Made by a program: the position numbers and the translations under genes. The notes beneath the pieces are model-generated. The model saw only the letters and a program-made list of their open reading frames with translations, searched no databases and had not been told where the DNA came from. From the NCBI GenBank assembly GCA_003665825.1, contig QPFY01000035.1, forward strand, positions 1 through 46,042: 46,042 nt of DNA. The letters are read 5' to 3'. This stretch comes from Microbotryum silenes-acaulis. Lineage: Eukaryota > Basidiomycota > Microbotryomycetes > Microbotryales > Microbotryaceae. Below, piece after piece: positions 35,744 to 45,789 of the stretch (its first letter is position 1; each line of letters begins with the position of its first letter).

Positions 35744-38407
35744 ATGTCTGCTACAAGTCTCAATCCACCTATGCGCCACCTCTTTTCATGCACTCCACAC
35801 ACTTGGGTTCGAGCCACCTCCGCCCGGCGACGCGCCTGATTACTCAACCGCTCCGCGTATGCAGGCCAACGCTGGAACTTCGTTCGATTGCGCCGCACGT
35901 TTGGGAGGACTGAGATGGGGCGAATACTCTTCTCCTGGCGACAGGATCGTCGACTCGTTCTTTGGTCTACTCGACTTACACCCATCGCTGCTCGAGCTCT
36001 TCGAAGCCAAGATTGCCGTCATTGAGGCGATGGGTTCGACCAGGGCTGGCCGCAGGGCTCGGATTACCGAAGACGAGGTCCAAAACACATTTGCCATTCT
36101 CTCTGACGGCCTAGGAGGTGCAACGTGCGAGCTGCTCGACCATTATGCCTCGATCAGCGAAGCCAACTTCACATCCACGACCAGTGGCTACTGGGTAAAG
36201 TTGCGCAGCGTCCAAGGGCTATCATACCGAACGCGGGGCGATGCCATCCTGGAAATTGGCCGTGGGGTTGACGACTCAGCAGTTGTTGTCTCGTCAATCG
36301 CGATCGAGTTCAAGCGGGGACCCGTGCATCACACGGCGGCCAAAGGGCCCCCTCCATCCGGATCCAACTCGGCGATCCCAGTGCTCGATCACGTGTCGCC
36401 GGTGCCGCTGCAGAATTTGGAGACGCAAGTCTCGGTCGGTCCCGACGCCATAGCCACGAAGGTAAGACATGCGACGTGCTCATTTTCATTCGAATCGGCC
36501 CTGGAGCTTCCGTCTGATCTAACTTTGTTCGCGTGTTTTTTGCAGGCCATCATTCAGTGCGCTTCCCAAAGCTGCCGGTTCTTTCTCCTGTTCTCGGTGC
36601 CGTTTTTTCAGATCGGTGAACTGGGTACGTTGCGCCTTCGGTTTCGAGCTGTGCATGGTGTAACGGTCACGCAGTGCCACTGATGCATGCAACTGCGCAA
36701 TCTTGGGTTCTTCACACACAGTTGAACACCAAACCGCCGACGCTGCAAGAGCAAGCGATGCGGCAGCTTCGACCGCGGTAGCCTCCACCTCGACGGCACC
36801 AATGCCTGGCACGTCCAATCCATCGACCCCCACCCCCCCTATCACGACCGAGGCGAGCGCCCACCCACTGTTCGAAGACAGTATAGCCTGCTCCTCCAAG
36901 AGTTGGCGCGATGGGTCGAGCGCTATCCAGGCACCTCGCTCCAGCCCGCCGAGACCCTCGGCGTTGACGTCCCGACGCGGTCGTTCGTCGTGTCTTTCAT
37001 TGCTCTGGCGTTCACAGCCGTGATGAAGGTGCCCGACCCGGGCAAAGCTAGCGTCAAAGAATTGCTCGACGCCAACGCTAAACACATCGAATCAGTCGCG
37101 ACCTCGCGCCGACTCGGACTCGGACGTGAAGATCCCTCCTACGAGCCGGCATACAAAGCACCGAAAACGTCGGCCATCGGCATCGGTACTCGCTCTTCAA
37201 GGCGACTGGCAGGCGACCCCCCGCTAACTCAAGCCAGGGATTCGAATCGGCCCGTCACCCCGCCCGTCTCCGAGAGGCCGGGTCCGACCTCTCCTCTGGC
37301 GCGCTCACTCCTGAGGCTCTCTGCTTCTCGTCCCCTCCTGCGTTGACGGACCGGAGTCCGACGACATCGCCGGTTTCCGGCTCGCTTCCTTCATCGAAAT
37401 CGATCACAATCGCTCACGATCGCAATTTCGTGATCCAGGCGAGGGTGTCGAACGCCCACTGGTCCATGATGGTGCGTCAACATTTGACCATGCTGCTCCC
37501 GTCCCTGCACTCGTGGCTCCGCTCACCGAACGTGTCCTCTTGTGCTCTTTGCAGTCGTACACGGGCACGAGCCGCGTCAATCTGGTCGAAATCGACTTTG
37601 ATATCGTCTCCTCCGTTCGTTCCGACTCGCCCCTTCCGTCCGTTCTGGTCGTCGAACCCTTCCCCGGCCACCGACTTCATCCCGGAGCCTCCATTTGTCT
37701 GATGCCGTTTTGCGATGGTTGACGGAAGACCCCAAGGATGAGCTCGAAGACGATCGGATCCCGCTGGAACTCTTCGATCACTTCGAGACCACGGCGGATC
37801 TTCGCCTGGAGAAGCAGGTTGGACGGGAAGTACGGCTGACGGGTATCTTGCAAACGTGTTGCGAGTCAACCCACGTTGGTCCTCCCCGGCCGATCGCGAG
37901 GTCCCCCTTGTTGGCCACCCTACTCCAAACACGAAGTACTTTCTCAAGCTTGTGACGTGTAACTATGTTGGCTCGGTCGTCCGGGAGACGCTGTTTATCA
38001 GCAACGTTTTTCCCCACCTTCCCGATCGGCTCCAACAACATCTGCCACAATATCACGGCACGTACCGCGGTATCAACGGCAATGGGTACGCTATGGTGCT
38101 TGAGGACGTGGGACCCACATGAATTACTCCGAGTTTTATGAACGGTCTGGCCAATGGCAGTAAGTCTTCGGGTCGCGGCAAGTTGTCGACGACACGATCT
38201 TCTTTCGCGATGAAATCCAGCTCAGCGTGATGCTGACACCTGTTCTTTCACTTCGTACTCGCCATGTGCAGGGAGATCGAGAAGGCTTTCGTTGAGCTTG
38301 GAATTGTTCACAACGATATCCGCCAGGGGAACGTCTTGGTTCGACCCGACGACGGGGGCTTTTGCTTCGTCGACTGGGGACGATCTTATCTCAAACTTCG
38401 AGCGTGA
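35744..38407 (+). pseudogene. Nuclease-kinase fusion, copy 2, with multiple frameshifts
   Basis: Same exon plan as the gene at 25702, with introns starting at 36462, 36625, about 37473 and about 38160, and the same TGA at 38405-38407. The nuclease-like signature and the kinase signature (VHNDIRQGNVLV, VDWGRS) are both still encoded. Relative to copy 1 there is an extra G at about 35805 and a lost C at about 36860. An extra A at about 37080 and a lost C at about 37124 compensate each other. A lost A lies at about 37272, extra G and C at about 37648 and 37681, lost G at about 37820 and 38111, and two changes near 37993. Most lie in homopolymers, so either this copy is decaying or the assembly has uncorrected long-read errors here. 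From ATG 35859 a 274-codon frame is still open, covering the nuclease-like part. Confidence 0.85.
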
Positions 38408-38767
38408 AGCTCCCTCTCTCCCCCCCCCTCTACTCTATTATCTCTCTCTCTCTCTCGGCAATACTCGTGATCTCTTCACTTCCTCTCCCTTTCTCTCGGC
38501 AACGCTCGTAAGATTCACCCCCTCTTCTAGACCTGTCTCTTCCTCTACTATAGCTTTATATATCATATGCACTTCCCTCAGTTTTGTCTGCAATGCGCAA
38601 TGCTCAATATTTTGCTCTGTCCAGCTTCGTAGCTGGACTGCGGCCCCCAGACCCAAACGGGCGACAGCTTCTTACCGGTTCGGCTAGGACCATAGCAAGC
38701 ATTGAGGCGCCTACAGACCACGTGATCTCCACTTAGCAGTCATGGCCAACTTCTGATAATTTTCTTC

Positions 38768-38846
38768 AAAAAGTCCGAGATTCGGATTCGAACTGTTATT
38801 CTCATCAGCTTTCTGCCCTATAAAACTCAGGCTACTCATAGCGAAT
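38768..38846 (-). repeat. tRNA-like Pol III head, copy 2
   Basis: Duplicate of 28729-28806. The B-box core reads AGTTCGAATCC on the minus strand (GGTTCGAATCC in copy 1). A box and T5 are retained. Confidence 0.3.
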
Positions 38847-39017
38847 TGCTTCTTGTGGAAGGCTTCGGAAAGCGCAAGCCGACGACATGATCCCATGCTT
38901 ATTTCTCGACGAAGACCAGGACTGCTATTTGAACGGACGATGACTGATCGATTATCGCCGCTCACCAACACGACGATCGCCGATCTCTCGCCTTAAGGCG
39001 AGGGCCGTAGAGAGCGG

Positions 39018-39359
39018 GGAATTCCACCCTCGGAGGAAATACCCGAGGTCTCGTCTGGTATTTACAAAAGCGCGCTTGGGTAATACCCGACAGCCTGGTA
39101 TTTCCAGTTTTACCACGCGCCTGGGTATTTCCAGGGCGCAGGGTGTTATTTCCACGCGCGCGCTGATTTTACCCAAGCGCGTGGTAATTCCAGCCGTCAC
39201 TTGGAAATACCAGGCCGTCGGGTATTACCCAGACGCCTGGGTATTTCTAGGTCGCGAGGTGATATCGCCCAGGCCGAAGGAGATTCTGCCCAGGCGCGTG
39301 GTAATTACCAGCCGGCACCATTCTTACCATCGCCCGGTGGTTTTCCCAGCCAGGTATGG
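39018..39359. repeat. Left subterminal array of GGTAWTWCC pseudo-palindromes
   Basis: Roughly 15-19 short motifs in 340 bp, spaced about 18-25 bp, in both orientations. Clear ones are CTGGTATTTCCAG, TGGGTATTTCCAGG, GTGGTAATTCCAG, TTGGAAATACCAG, CGGGTATTACCCAG and GTGGTAATTACCAG. Those toward the inner end are more degenerate. Spacers are GC-rich (ACGCGC-like). The same motif fills 45472-45670. The layout, clustered short repeats at both ends facing inward, matches the subterminal transposase- or partner-binding repeats of En/Spm-type elements. Confidence 0.85.
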
Positions 39360-40426
39360 ATCTAGATCCTAGTCATACCGCTACTCTCAGCTGTCTCAGC
39401 ATGAGCCAAATGACTTCTAGCCTAGCAGATGGAAAACAGCTGGGAATGGATTACAAGTTCAAGAAATTGGGCCGAGCTTCGTCCTCCAATCGGTCAAAAA
39501 TATACTCGCGAGGCTCCTCTCGACCCACCCTCCGATAGATGCGACCAGCTGAGCCTAAGATGCAGCGCAGATCTATATCTCGATCGCTCCCAGAGTTCCT
39601 TGACCTCGAGTGAAAAACAAGTTTTGGTGCCTCTGCGCACTGACAACAGATGCAGCCTTTCTTTTTTGCCGCCTTTGCGTTGGCTTGGCCACCGGAGTCC
39701 GCTCGATAGCGTCGACGGCTTCCAATCGACTTAGATCAAGAGACTGACCTTCCCTACCAGGAAGTCTTTGGAGTAAGAGGCATAAATTAGCGTTTGTACG
39801 AGCGGGTGTCACGACTGTGTGGCGCCTGAATGGGTATGCGCACCTGTCCCCGATACCGGAACTCATAGATTGCCAAGAGTTGGCCAAAATGCTTGACACG
39901 ATCAGCCCCTTCGCTTCACGAGGGAACTCCTGAGTGTTGTCCCTTGCACGACGTCGATCGCTGTCTATCAAAAGGTCGTACTAAAGGCAGCGTATTAGCG
40001 TAATACTTGACTGTGAGATGGTGCAGAGAGCTTACTGAAATCCATGTAGCGTCCCGAGTGTCTGCAGAAATTCGAGCCTTGGACAGACGCTCCGCCGCGA
40101 CGACGCGGTCCCGCCCCGAGTCCATGCGGTAGCTTTGGGAAGAATCGATCGTCAAATTCTGGATGGATGCTTTGATTTGTTTGGTCTATGCAGCGTAGAC
40201 CCGAGGGCAGCAAATCAGCGCTTGAGAGTGTAGGAATAAATGTGAGTACGCACCTCCGCTTGAAGATCATAGGGGCTACCTGGCCGCACAACTGGCGTGC
40301 CACAATTGCGCAACTCGTAATACATCGCTGAGCCTGGACCCTGCTTCAGCTTGTCACTTTGCCGTCCACATAGAGACAGTCCTTGCGCATCCGACTCCCC
40401 GTTCGCACTCGGAGCTTGGCTTGAGA
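39360..40426 (-). other. Downstream part of the Tnp2 gene and 3' region
   Basis: No complete gene is visible. On the minus strand a short stretch near 40050-40130 reads RVVAAERLSKARISADTRDATWIS, which looks like the R..RD block near the C-terminus of Tnp2 proteins, so one or more further exons of the transposase may lie here, possibly to about 39910. The rest (39360-39900) shows no recognisable product on either strand. Confidence 0.4.
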
Positions 40427-43400
40427 TCAACGTAGATGAAGTTTGCGTTCGATCCCCATGGCTTGCATCAATGGACTCTGTGTCTCTGGCACGCGCCTTG
40501 TCTCCACCCGCTTGCGTTGTTGATGCTTCCTCAGGTTCGGTAAACTGATGGGATACGAGAAGCGAGGAAATCGCGAACAAGCCATTTGCAAGGCAGCATC
40601 CGCACACACATCTGCGAAAAGTCACAAAGAAAGGGTCAGCTAATTTGATGGGCTGCAGGAGGGTTAATGAACAGGCTTCTTACAATGATTCACTGCTTCG
40701 TACGGTAGACGATGAGCCTTACTTGCAGCACGCTTGACTGTTTGATTGAGCCTCTCCATGGCAAAGCACCAAGTCATGGCAGGTGGTCCATGCCATTCAA
40801 TGAAGTCTGCTATATGAAGCACGGCGTGGATTGAGTGCGTAGATTATTCAAGCGAGCTGACTTCCCGCAGTAGTATAACCTGTGCCGGGGCGAACAGTGG
40901 GGGCTCAGTGAAGATTCGGTTCAGATGAATACCATGATTAGGGAAACATGGTATGGAACTTACGATTCAAACTCAGTATACCAATTGGCATGTCACGTCG
41001 GAGCGCCCATTTTTAGCTACATCCTCCTTCTTGATTGTCATTGCCATACAATCTTTAACCATCTCCGGAGCGCCAAGAAGTGGGTGAAATATTTGGCAGG
41101 CAGTCGATCATGAAGAACACAGGGCCGATGTAGAGAATCCAATTTGACCAATCCTCTGCTGTCATTGACCCAGTCTGCAGATGAATGTTGGGCATCTTGC
41201 GAGCAAACAAGTGTGGTATAGTCTTTGAGGCGCTGACAATCTCTTGTCCGATGACCTCCCAAGTTTTGTTTGGTATCACCCAGTCGGAGGCTCCGATCCA
41301 AGCAAGTTGTCTAGCGCGGCAGAGGAGACTGTCGTGATTGCACCGCTCCCGGTCCCGCCTGACCTTGCGTTACGGTGCTCCTCTGAGTTTGCAATGCCCG
41401 CTTGTTGGGTCCCCTTGCTTTCAGACCCGTTGGTTCACTGTGCCACATGTTGAAGAGTCTCCGAGCAACGTTTTCGAAGACAGCGTGCATGAAATCCGAT
41501 GCTCCGTCTTGATGAAGCGAGAATCCAGGAAGGTGCGCTGCCGAGCTCAGCTTGCCAAGACCGACTGTTGGCTTCTTTGAAGAGGCGGCTTGGCGAATGG
41601 TTGCGTCCGAACGCATGGGAAGGTCTAAAGGGTCCAGATCGAATCGGTGGGTATGCGAGGAGTCGAGAGGCATCTTTAGTGGATAGTAATTGTGATTGTG
41701 GCCAGCAGCGCAAGGAACGCCTTGGATAAGGCAAATCCGGCAAGGCCATTTGGCAGTGGGGCCCTTGAAACCGAGCATCTTTGAAAGAGCAGGTCCATCA
41801 CCGCCAATCATGTGAATGAACCATCGCTGCAACACCATCCTCTGCAAAAGTCGTATTACTCATCAGCATTCATAGATTACACTTCAGGTCAAGCTGACTT
41901 CAGCGACTGGTACACACCTCCGTCACGCCGTCGAAGACCATGTGGCCATTCTTAGCCGAGGCACGAGCATCTTCATAAAGCGGATGAAGGAAGGAATCGA
42001 GATCTTTGGGTCCCTTGGGGCCCGGTATGATGCCGACAACCATGAGGTGTTTCTTCTGGTAACGTATCTCCGGGGTAGATTGTAGTTGATCATCATGATT
42101 GGCCAGCATTCGCTCTGGGTCTTATTGAAGAGCTGGATGCCATCGGTAAACAGCCCAAATGCAACGTCAAGATCACCCTCGTAGTACTTCACGTTGATGG
42201 TAGTGGCGGTCGGCTGGGATTCATCCGTGGCAGATGGATTCGTCCAAGAGATATACTGATCTAGCTTCTGGCGATATCGATCACCATCAAAGATGTCCAC
42301 GACCTCTTGAGGATCTCGCTTGCGTTCAAAGTCGGATCTATACCGCATTGAGGAAGCATACGCGTGACCGCGCATGTAGATGCGCAGATAGACGCTTGGC
42401 GAAAGGTAGAGAAAGGTCCTCCGAGGATTGTCGTTTCGATCTAGCTTCGGCTCGTTGCACATTGGACAACGCGTCAATAATTCTCTTGGCCCGGTGAACG
42501 CGACACACGTTCTGATACAGCAGGGTATCCGAACAGGTTCGAGACCTGAAACAATGAGCTATCAGCAAGTGTACCATCCTCAAGACGAAGAACGACAGCT
42601 GTCAGAGTTCAACAGGCAGCTAATGCACTCACCCGTCAAAGCGAACACTCGAGCACGTATTTTCTTCAAACTAGGCCTACTCCCCAGTATCTCCCAAATC
42701 TCGCTCGCCTGGCGCGTCATGTTGTACATATGCCGAAAATGAAAAGTCGAATAACGTGTCCATATCGTAGTACGGAAGATCTTTGTCTAGGGATGGTAAT
42801 GCTAGGAACCAGTTCAGCGGCGCTTCTCTCTCCCAAGCACTGCGACACTCCTAGTGCTCACCCGACTGGATCTCTTGACGGATTTGCTCCTCTGCCCCTG
42901 CACGCTCCGGAGAGCTGAATGCATGAGAAACGCCGCGTCGGCTTTGCTCATTCTCGGTACTGATCGGTTGATTAGTTCCCCATAGTGTTCCGGCGGCCGG
43001 TGGGTCGTTGTCGTTGTCGTCGTCGTCGTCGTCGTCGTCGTCGAATGGGAGCGAGCTAGAGCTGGAGCGGTCCTCGTATTCCAGGTCAGGAGACACCATT
43101 CCCCAATCAAATGCCGCGTCAAACTGTTGTGTCTCGCTAAAATCTTCTTCGTCCAATCCTAGCGCTTGGTCCTCCCCATTGATCCCCCGACCGAAGTAGC
43201 TCGCTCGGACTCGTGATCTCCTTGAGGAGAGTAGGGACCCTTGGGACTGGTGGGCACTCCATATTGCGCTTCATTTGTGGCTGATTGTGGAGGCGAGCGA
43301 CTTGCAAACCAACCAGGAGTTGGTGAAGGGGGCTGGAACGATTGGGCCTCAGGAGCAAGCAATGTTGGAGGTTCCGATGGCTGCCGCGAGAACTCGAGGA

Positions 43401-43530
43401 TAGCTGTTGCGTCGGCTCTGGAAGAGTCAACAGATTGTAGGCGTTTGTGGCGGTAGAACGTCGCTCTTGATACCGTTGCATCGTTGCACAACGAACAATG
43501 GCATAGGCGAGAAGACTGGTTGCGTGTCAT
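40427..43530 (-). CDS. Tnp2-family transposase (multi-exon, with apparent frameshifts)
   Basis: DDE-type transposase of the CACTA-like class. ATG at 43530 begins a Cys/His motif (LCHCSLCND...) typical of the N-terminus of these proteins. An acidic region follows (nine consecutive Asp near 43020). Conserved blocks then come in order: AFTGPRELLTRCPMCNEP; FGLFTDGIQLFN; MINYNLP; GIIPGPKGPKDLDSFLHPL; GFKGPTAKWPCRICLIQGV; GASDFMHAVFENVARRLFNM; HIADFIEWHGPP and FAMERL. The Asp of TDG, the Asp of DFMH and the Glu of MER are candidate catalytic residues. Well-supported introns: 42546-42632, 41842-41917 and 40612-40683. Reading breaks: one base short in the CCCC after INYNLP (about 42070), one base short near 41090 (after IDCLP), and unclear joins near 43160 and 42740. 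Either decayed or carrying sequencing indels. Confidence 0.85.
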
Positions 43531-44055
43531 GGTGGCGCAATCGAATGGTTAATTACGGTGAGACGTGAGACTTTAGAGCAACGAACGACGCTAAGTCCGG
43601 CAGGCCATCCGGACATTCGGGCTACAGTAATGCGCAATAGGAGCAGCGATTAGGCAGATTTGATTATGTGCGCTGAAGAATGGCGCCATGCGTCCGCGCG
43701 CTTCTTTCCTTCTTGCGCCTTCGATCCACTTGTGCCCACGTCGAAGCTCCACCCTCCCCGCCTACGTCTTCCTACCATGACACGAACATCGTCGACCACG
43801 GCAAGACGTACAACAAGGATGGACAAGGAGAACGAACCACCGCATGAATGACGCCCACGTGTGTACAGAGATCGCGGTCTGCGTCTGCACCGCCACAGTT
43901 GAGGGAATCTGCTGACGTGTTCTTTTTCAACCCCGCCGCCGTCCTTCACTATCGGCCCACTGCGGCTACCTGTCTTCTTATTTTCATCCTCTTTTTCAGC
44001 CAGATAATACGTTGAAAAGACAAGGGTTCTATGAGCCTGCGCGAGTATACTATAC
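43531..44055. promoter_or_regulatory. Divergent intergenic region of the Tnp2 element
   Basis: Lies between the start of the minus-strand transposase gene and the plus-strand second gene, so it should drive both. TATACTATACTTGG lies near 44046. A short plus frame (43778-43851, MTRTSSTTARRTTRMDKENE) could be a first exon of the plus gene. The 209-codon minus frame here shows no known domain and I do not call it. Confidence 0.35.
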
Positions 44056-44239
44056 TTGGGTTCGCGTGAGTACCGGCGGCTCAACGATCGGGGCGCGACG
44101 CCATCTCGTCGATCTGACTCCTCAGTGCTCACCATCTGTGTGATGTCCTTCGACCAGTCGGTTGTGCGAGATACCCTAGTAAAGGCAGGCATCACTACCC
44201 CGACCCGATCAACCTTTATGGTCGGCATGCCGAGGTGAA

Positions 44240-45130
44240 CCAGACGTGGACCCGAATACCACACGCCTGAGGACTTCAACCTCGAGGACGCGTTCAGGCT
44301 TATTCAAGCCAAAACGCAAATCAACACTACTGTTTGGGGACGTCTTGGACCTGCGAAACAACGAGAGATCGTCAAATATGTGAGTTACGCGGAACCTGCC
44401 AGTTCTTGTACGGAGCGTGCGCTTGCTCGGGCACTCACTTGTCACTCTCGTTCAGATTCGTGAACGCACGGCTTTCTTAAGGGTCACATCGGGCGATTGG
44501 CTCTATGAAGAACTTGCCATTGATGTGTTGGCGAATGTCCGAGCCGCGTATCGACTGCAATACGACCGTGAGGCCTGTCGGTTGGCGGGGATCATGGGAC
44601 GGCTTTCCAGGGCGTACATCACAAGATTGCGCAACGAGCTAGGCGTTGGATCTGCTCTGAAGGTTAGTCACTACTCCCGATTGAACAAGACTGAAAGGCC
44701 CGGGCTCTGAGAATCTTTTGTTGTGCTTCAGACAAGCGAGCTTGTCTTGTCCGAATCTGACCAGGACCCGGGCGATCTCAGTGAGGAAGACGTGCTGGAG
44801 AATAGTAATCGGGTGCTTTTGTCCATGCCCCCGAAGCGAGCGCCGCAAGCATCAACCTCGCAACAGTTCAGTGCCTCATCGCAACAGTCCCAGCAAGCCA
44901 GCGCTCGCGCAGATGGTCGACATGCAAAGACACCGAATGCAGGGGCGATTTCAAGTCCCGCAGCCCGCGGTCTAAGAGGCCCGGGTCAGTCAAAATCGAC
45001 GAAGGAGGCGAACGCTAAGCAATCCTCTCGCATTCGCCAGAAGACCATCACCAGGCGGGTCCGCCGCAGAGAAGAAAGCGAGGAAGAGCAGTTTCGGGAA
45101 GAGAGGAGGAAGAGGAAGAGGAAGAATTAG
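44240..45130 (+). CDS. Second gene of the Tnp2 element; unknown family, basic C-terminus
   Basis: Three exons are supported by in-phase GT-AG introns at 44380-44455 and 44663-44731, ending with TAG at 45128-45130. The first recognised exon reads PEYHTPEDFNLEDAFRLIQ and is helix-rich; the second (TSGDWLYEELAIDVLANVRA ... IMGRLSRAYITRLRNELG) is also helical; the third is acidic, then Gln/Ser-rich, then strongly basic (ITRRVRRREE ... RRKRKRKN), suggesting a nuclear DNA-associated protein. The start is unresolved: the frame is interrupted by a TGA at about 44237-44239, just after MSFDQSVVRDTLVKAGITTP, so an upstream exon or a mutation is involved. I do not recognise the family. By position it is the candidate partner of the transposase, comparable in role to TnpA of En/Spm; that is inference. 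Confidence 0.65.
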
Positions 45131-45471
45131 AGCCGGCTAAAAGGTATAAGAAACGGGCAAGAGGAGCGGCAGCCGGAGCTTCGGGCGGTTTAGATCTTGG
45201 TCAACCTGACAATCCAGACGAATCGGAGGAGCCTTTGACGGAAGTGGACACTCAGTTTGCTGCTTTGTAGTGTACTTATATCATAATACAGTAGAAAAAC
45301 CCTGCATTGAAAAACTACAATTCGGATATGAGCATTAGTAAATTCAAGTGTAAGCATTAGTAAATTCGAATATGAGCATTAGTACTACAAAGGTGACACC
45401 CATTACAAAAAACCTAATGCTAATTGCGCTCGGTCGTGCTCCGCACAAGAGCCCCTATTGAGACTTCTCCG
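45131..45471. other. 3' region of the second gene, with a 22-24 bp tandem repeat
   Basis: Up to about 45270 a frame overlapping the basic tail continues. Three AT-rich units of the form GAGCATTAGTAAATTC lie at about 45338-45390. AATACAGTAGAAAAACC at about 45288 is a possible polyadenylation region. Nothing else is recognised. Confidence 0.4.
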
Positions 45472-45675
45472 GTGGAAATACCAGCTGAGAAGGTTAATAC
45501 CCAACCGACAGAAATACCAGCGGCTTGGGTAATACCCCTCGTGGAGTGGTAATACCCGCGCGGCTGGAAATACCAGTGGGTCGGGTATTACCACCTCACG
45601 AGGTATTACCCAAGCCCCTGGTATTTCCAGGCGCCTGATATTTCCAGCGCGCGCCTGGAATTACCAGGCCAAAAA
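45472..45675. repeat. Right subterminal array of GGTAWTWCC pseudo-palindromes
   Basis: Eleven motifs in about 200 bp with spacing near 18-20 bp: GTGGAAATACCAG, GGTTAATACCC, CAGAAATACCAG, TGGGTAATACCCC, GTGGTAATACCC, CTGGAAATACCAG, CGGGTATTACCAC, GAGGTATTACCCA, CTGGTATTTCCAG, CTGATATTTCCAG, CTGGAATTACCAG. The first six run mostly as WWACC, the last mostly as the inverse. The array is better preserved than the left one and ends at GGCCAAAAAGGCC next to the inferred element end. Confidence 0.88.
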
Positions 45676-45789
45676 GGCCCTCAGTGCTTCGATGAATCGT
45701 GTCGCTCCCGCCGACGCGTCTCTTCGCACCGAGCTGTCCAAAGACAAGCCTACCAGTAATCGACCTACCCTACCCGACTCTCCAGACCA

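Larger units (their letters stand above)
35556..38878. repeat. Segmental duplication, copy 2 (3.32 kb)
   Basis: Direct copy of 25491-28850. From about 36200 to 38860 substitutions are very rare and differences are nearly all one-base indels in homopolymers. Between 35556 and 36200 the copies differ by many substitutions, with the densest patches at 35700-35760, 36030-36110 and 36165-36215. It ends about 120 bp before the Tnp2 element. Confidence 0.95.
39000..45686. mobile_element. Tnp2-family (Transposase_21; CACTA/En-Spm-like) DNA transposon
   Basis: About 6.7 kb. It carries a Tnp2-type transposase gene (minus) and a divergent second gene (plus), between two arrays of the same short motif. 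The outer edges are inferred. GAGGGCC at 39000-39006 and its inverse GGCCCTC at 45676-45682 each lie 10-11 bp outside the outermost motif. At the right edge the inverse strand reads CACTGAGGGCC, close to the CACTA start of this superfamily; the left edge reads AGGCGAGGGCC and lacks CACT. Target duplications (2-3 bp expected) are not evident. The left end lies about 120 bp from the nuclease-kinase duplication. Confidence 0.75.

Noticed and set aside
38981..39006. CTCGCCTTAAGGCGAG palindrome at the left edge of the Tnp2 element as a terminal repeat
   Set aside because: No counterpart at the right edge; the shared piece is only GAGGGCC, so the palindrome itself is not a terminal inverted repeat.
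39018..39359. Regular short palindromic repeats that could be taken for an array with spacers
   Set aside because: Motif is only 9-13 bp, degenerate, in both orientations, and mirrored at the other end of a transposon; subterminal repeats explain it.
43650..44279. 209-codon minus frame between the two genes of the Tnp2 element
   Set aside because: Lies in the divergent intergenic region opposite the plus-strand gene, with no recognisable domain and biased composition; taken as a shadow frame.
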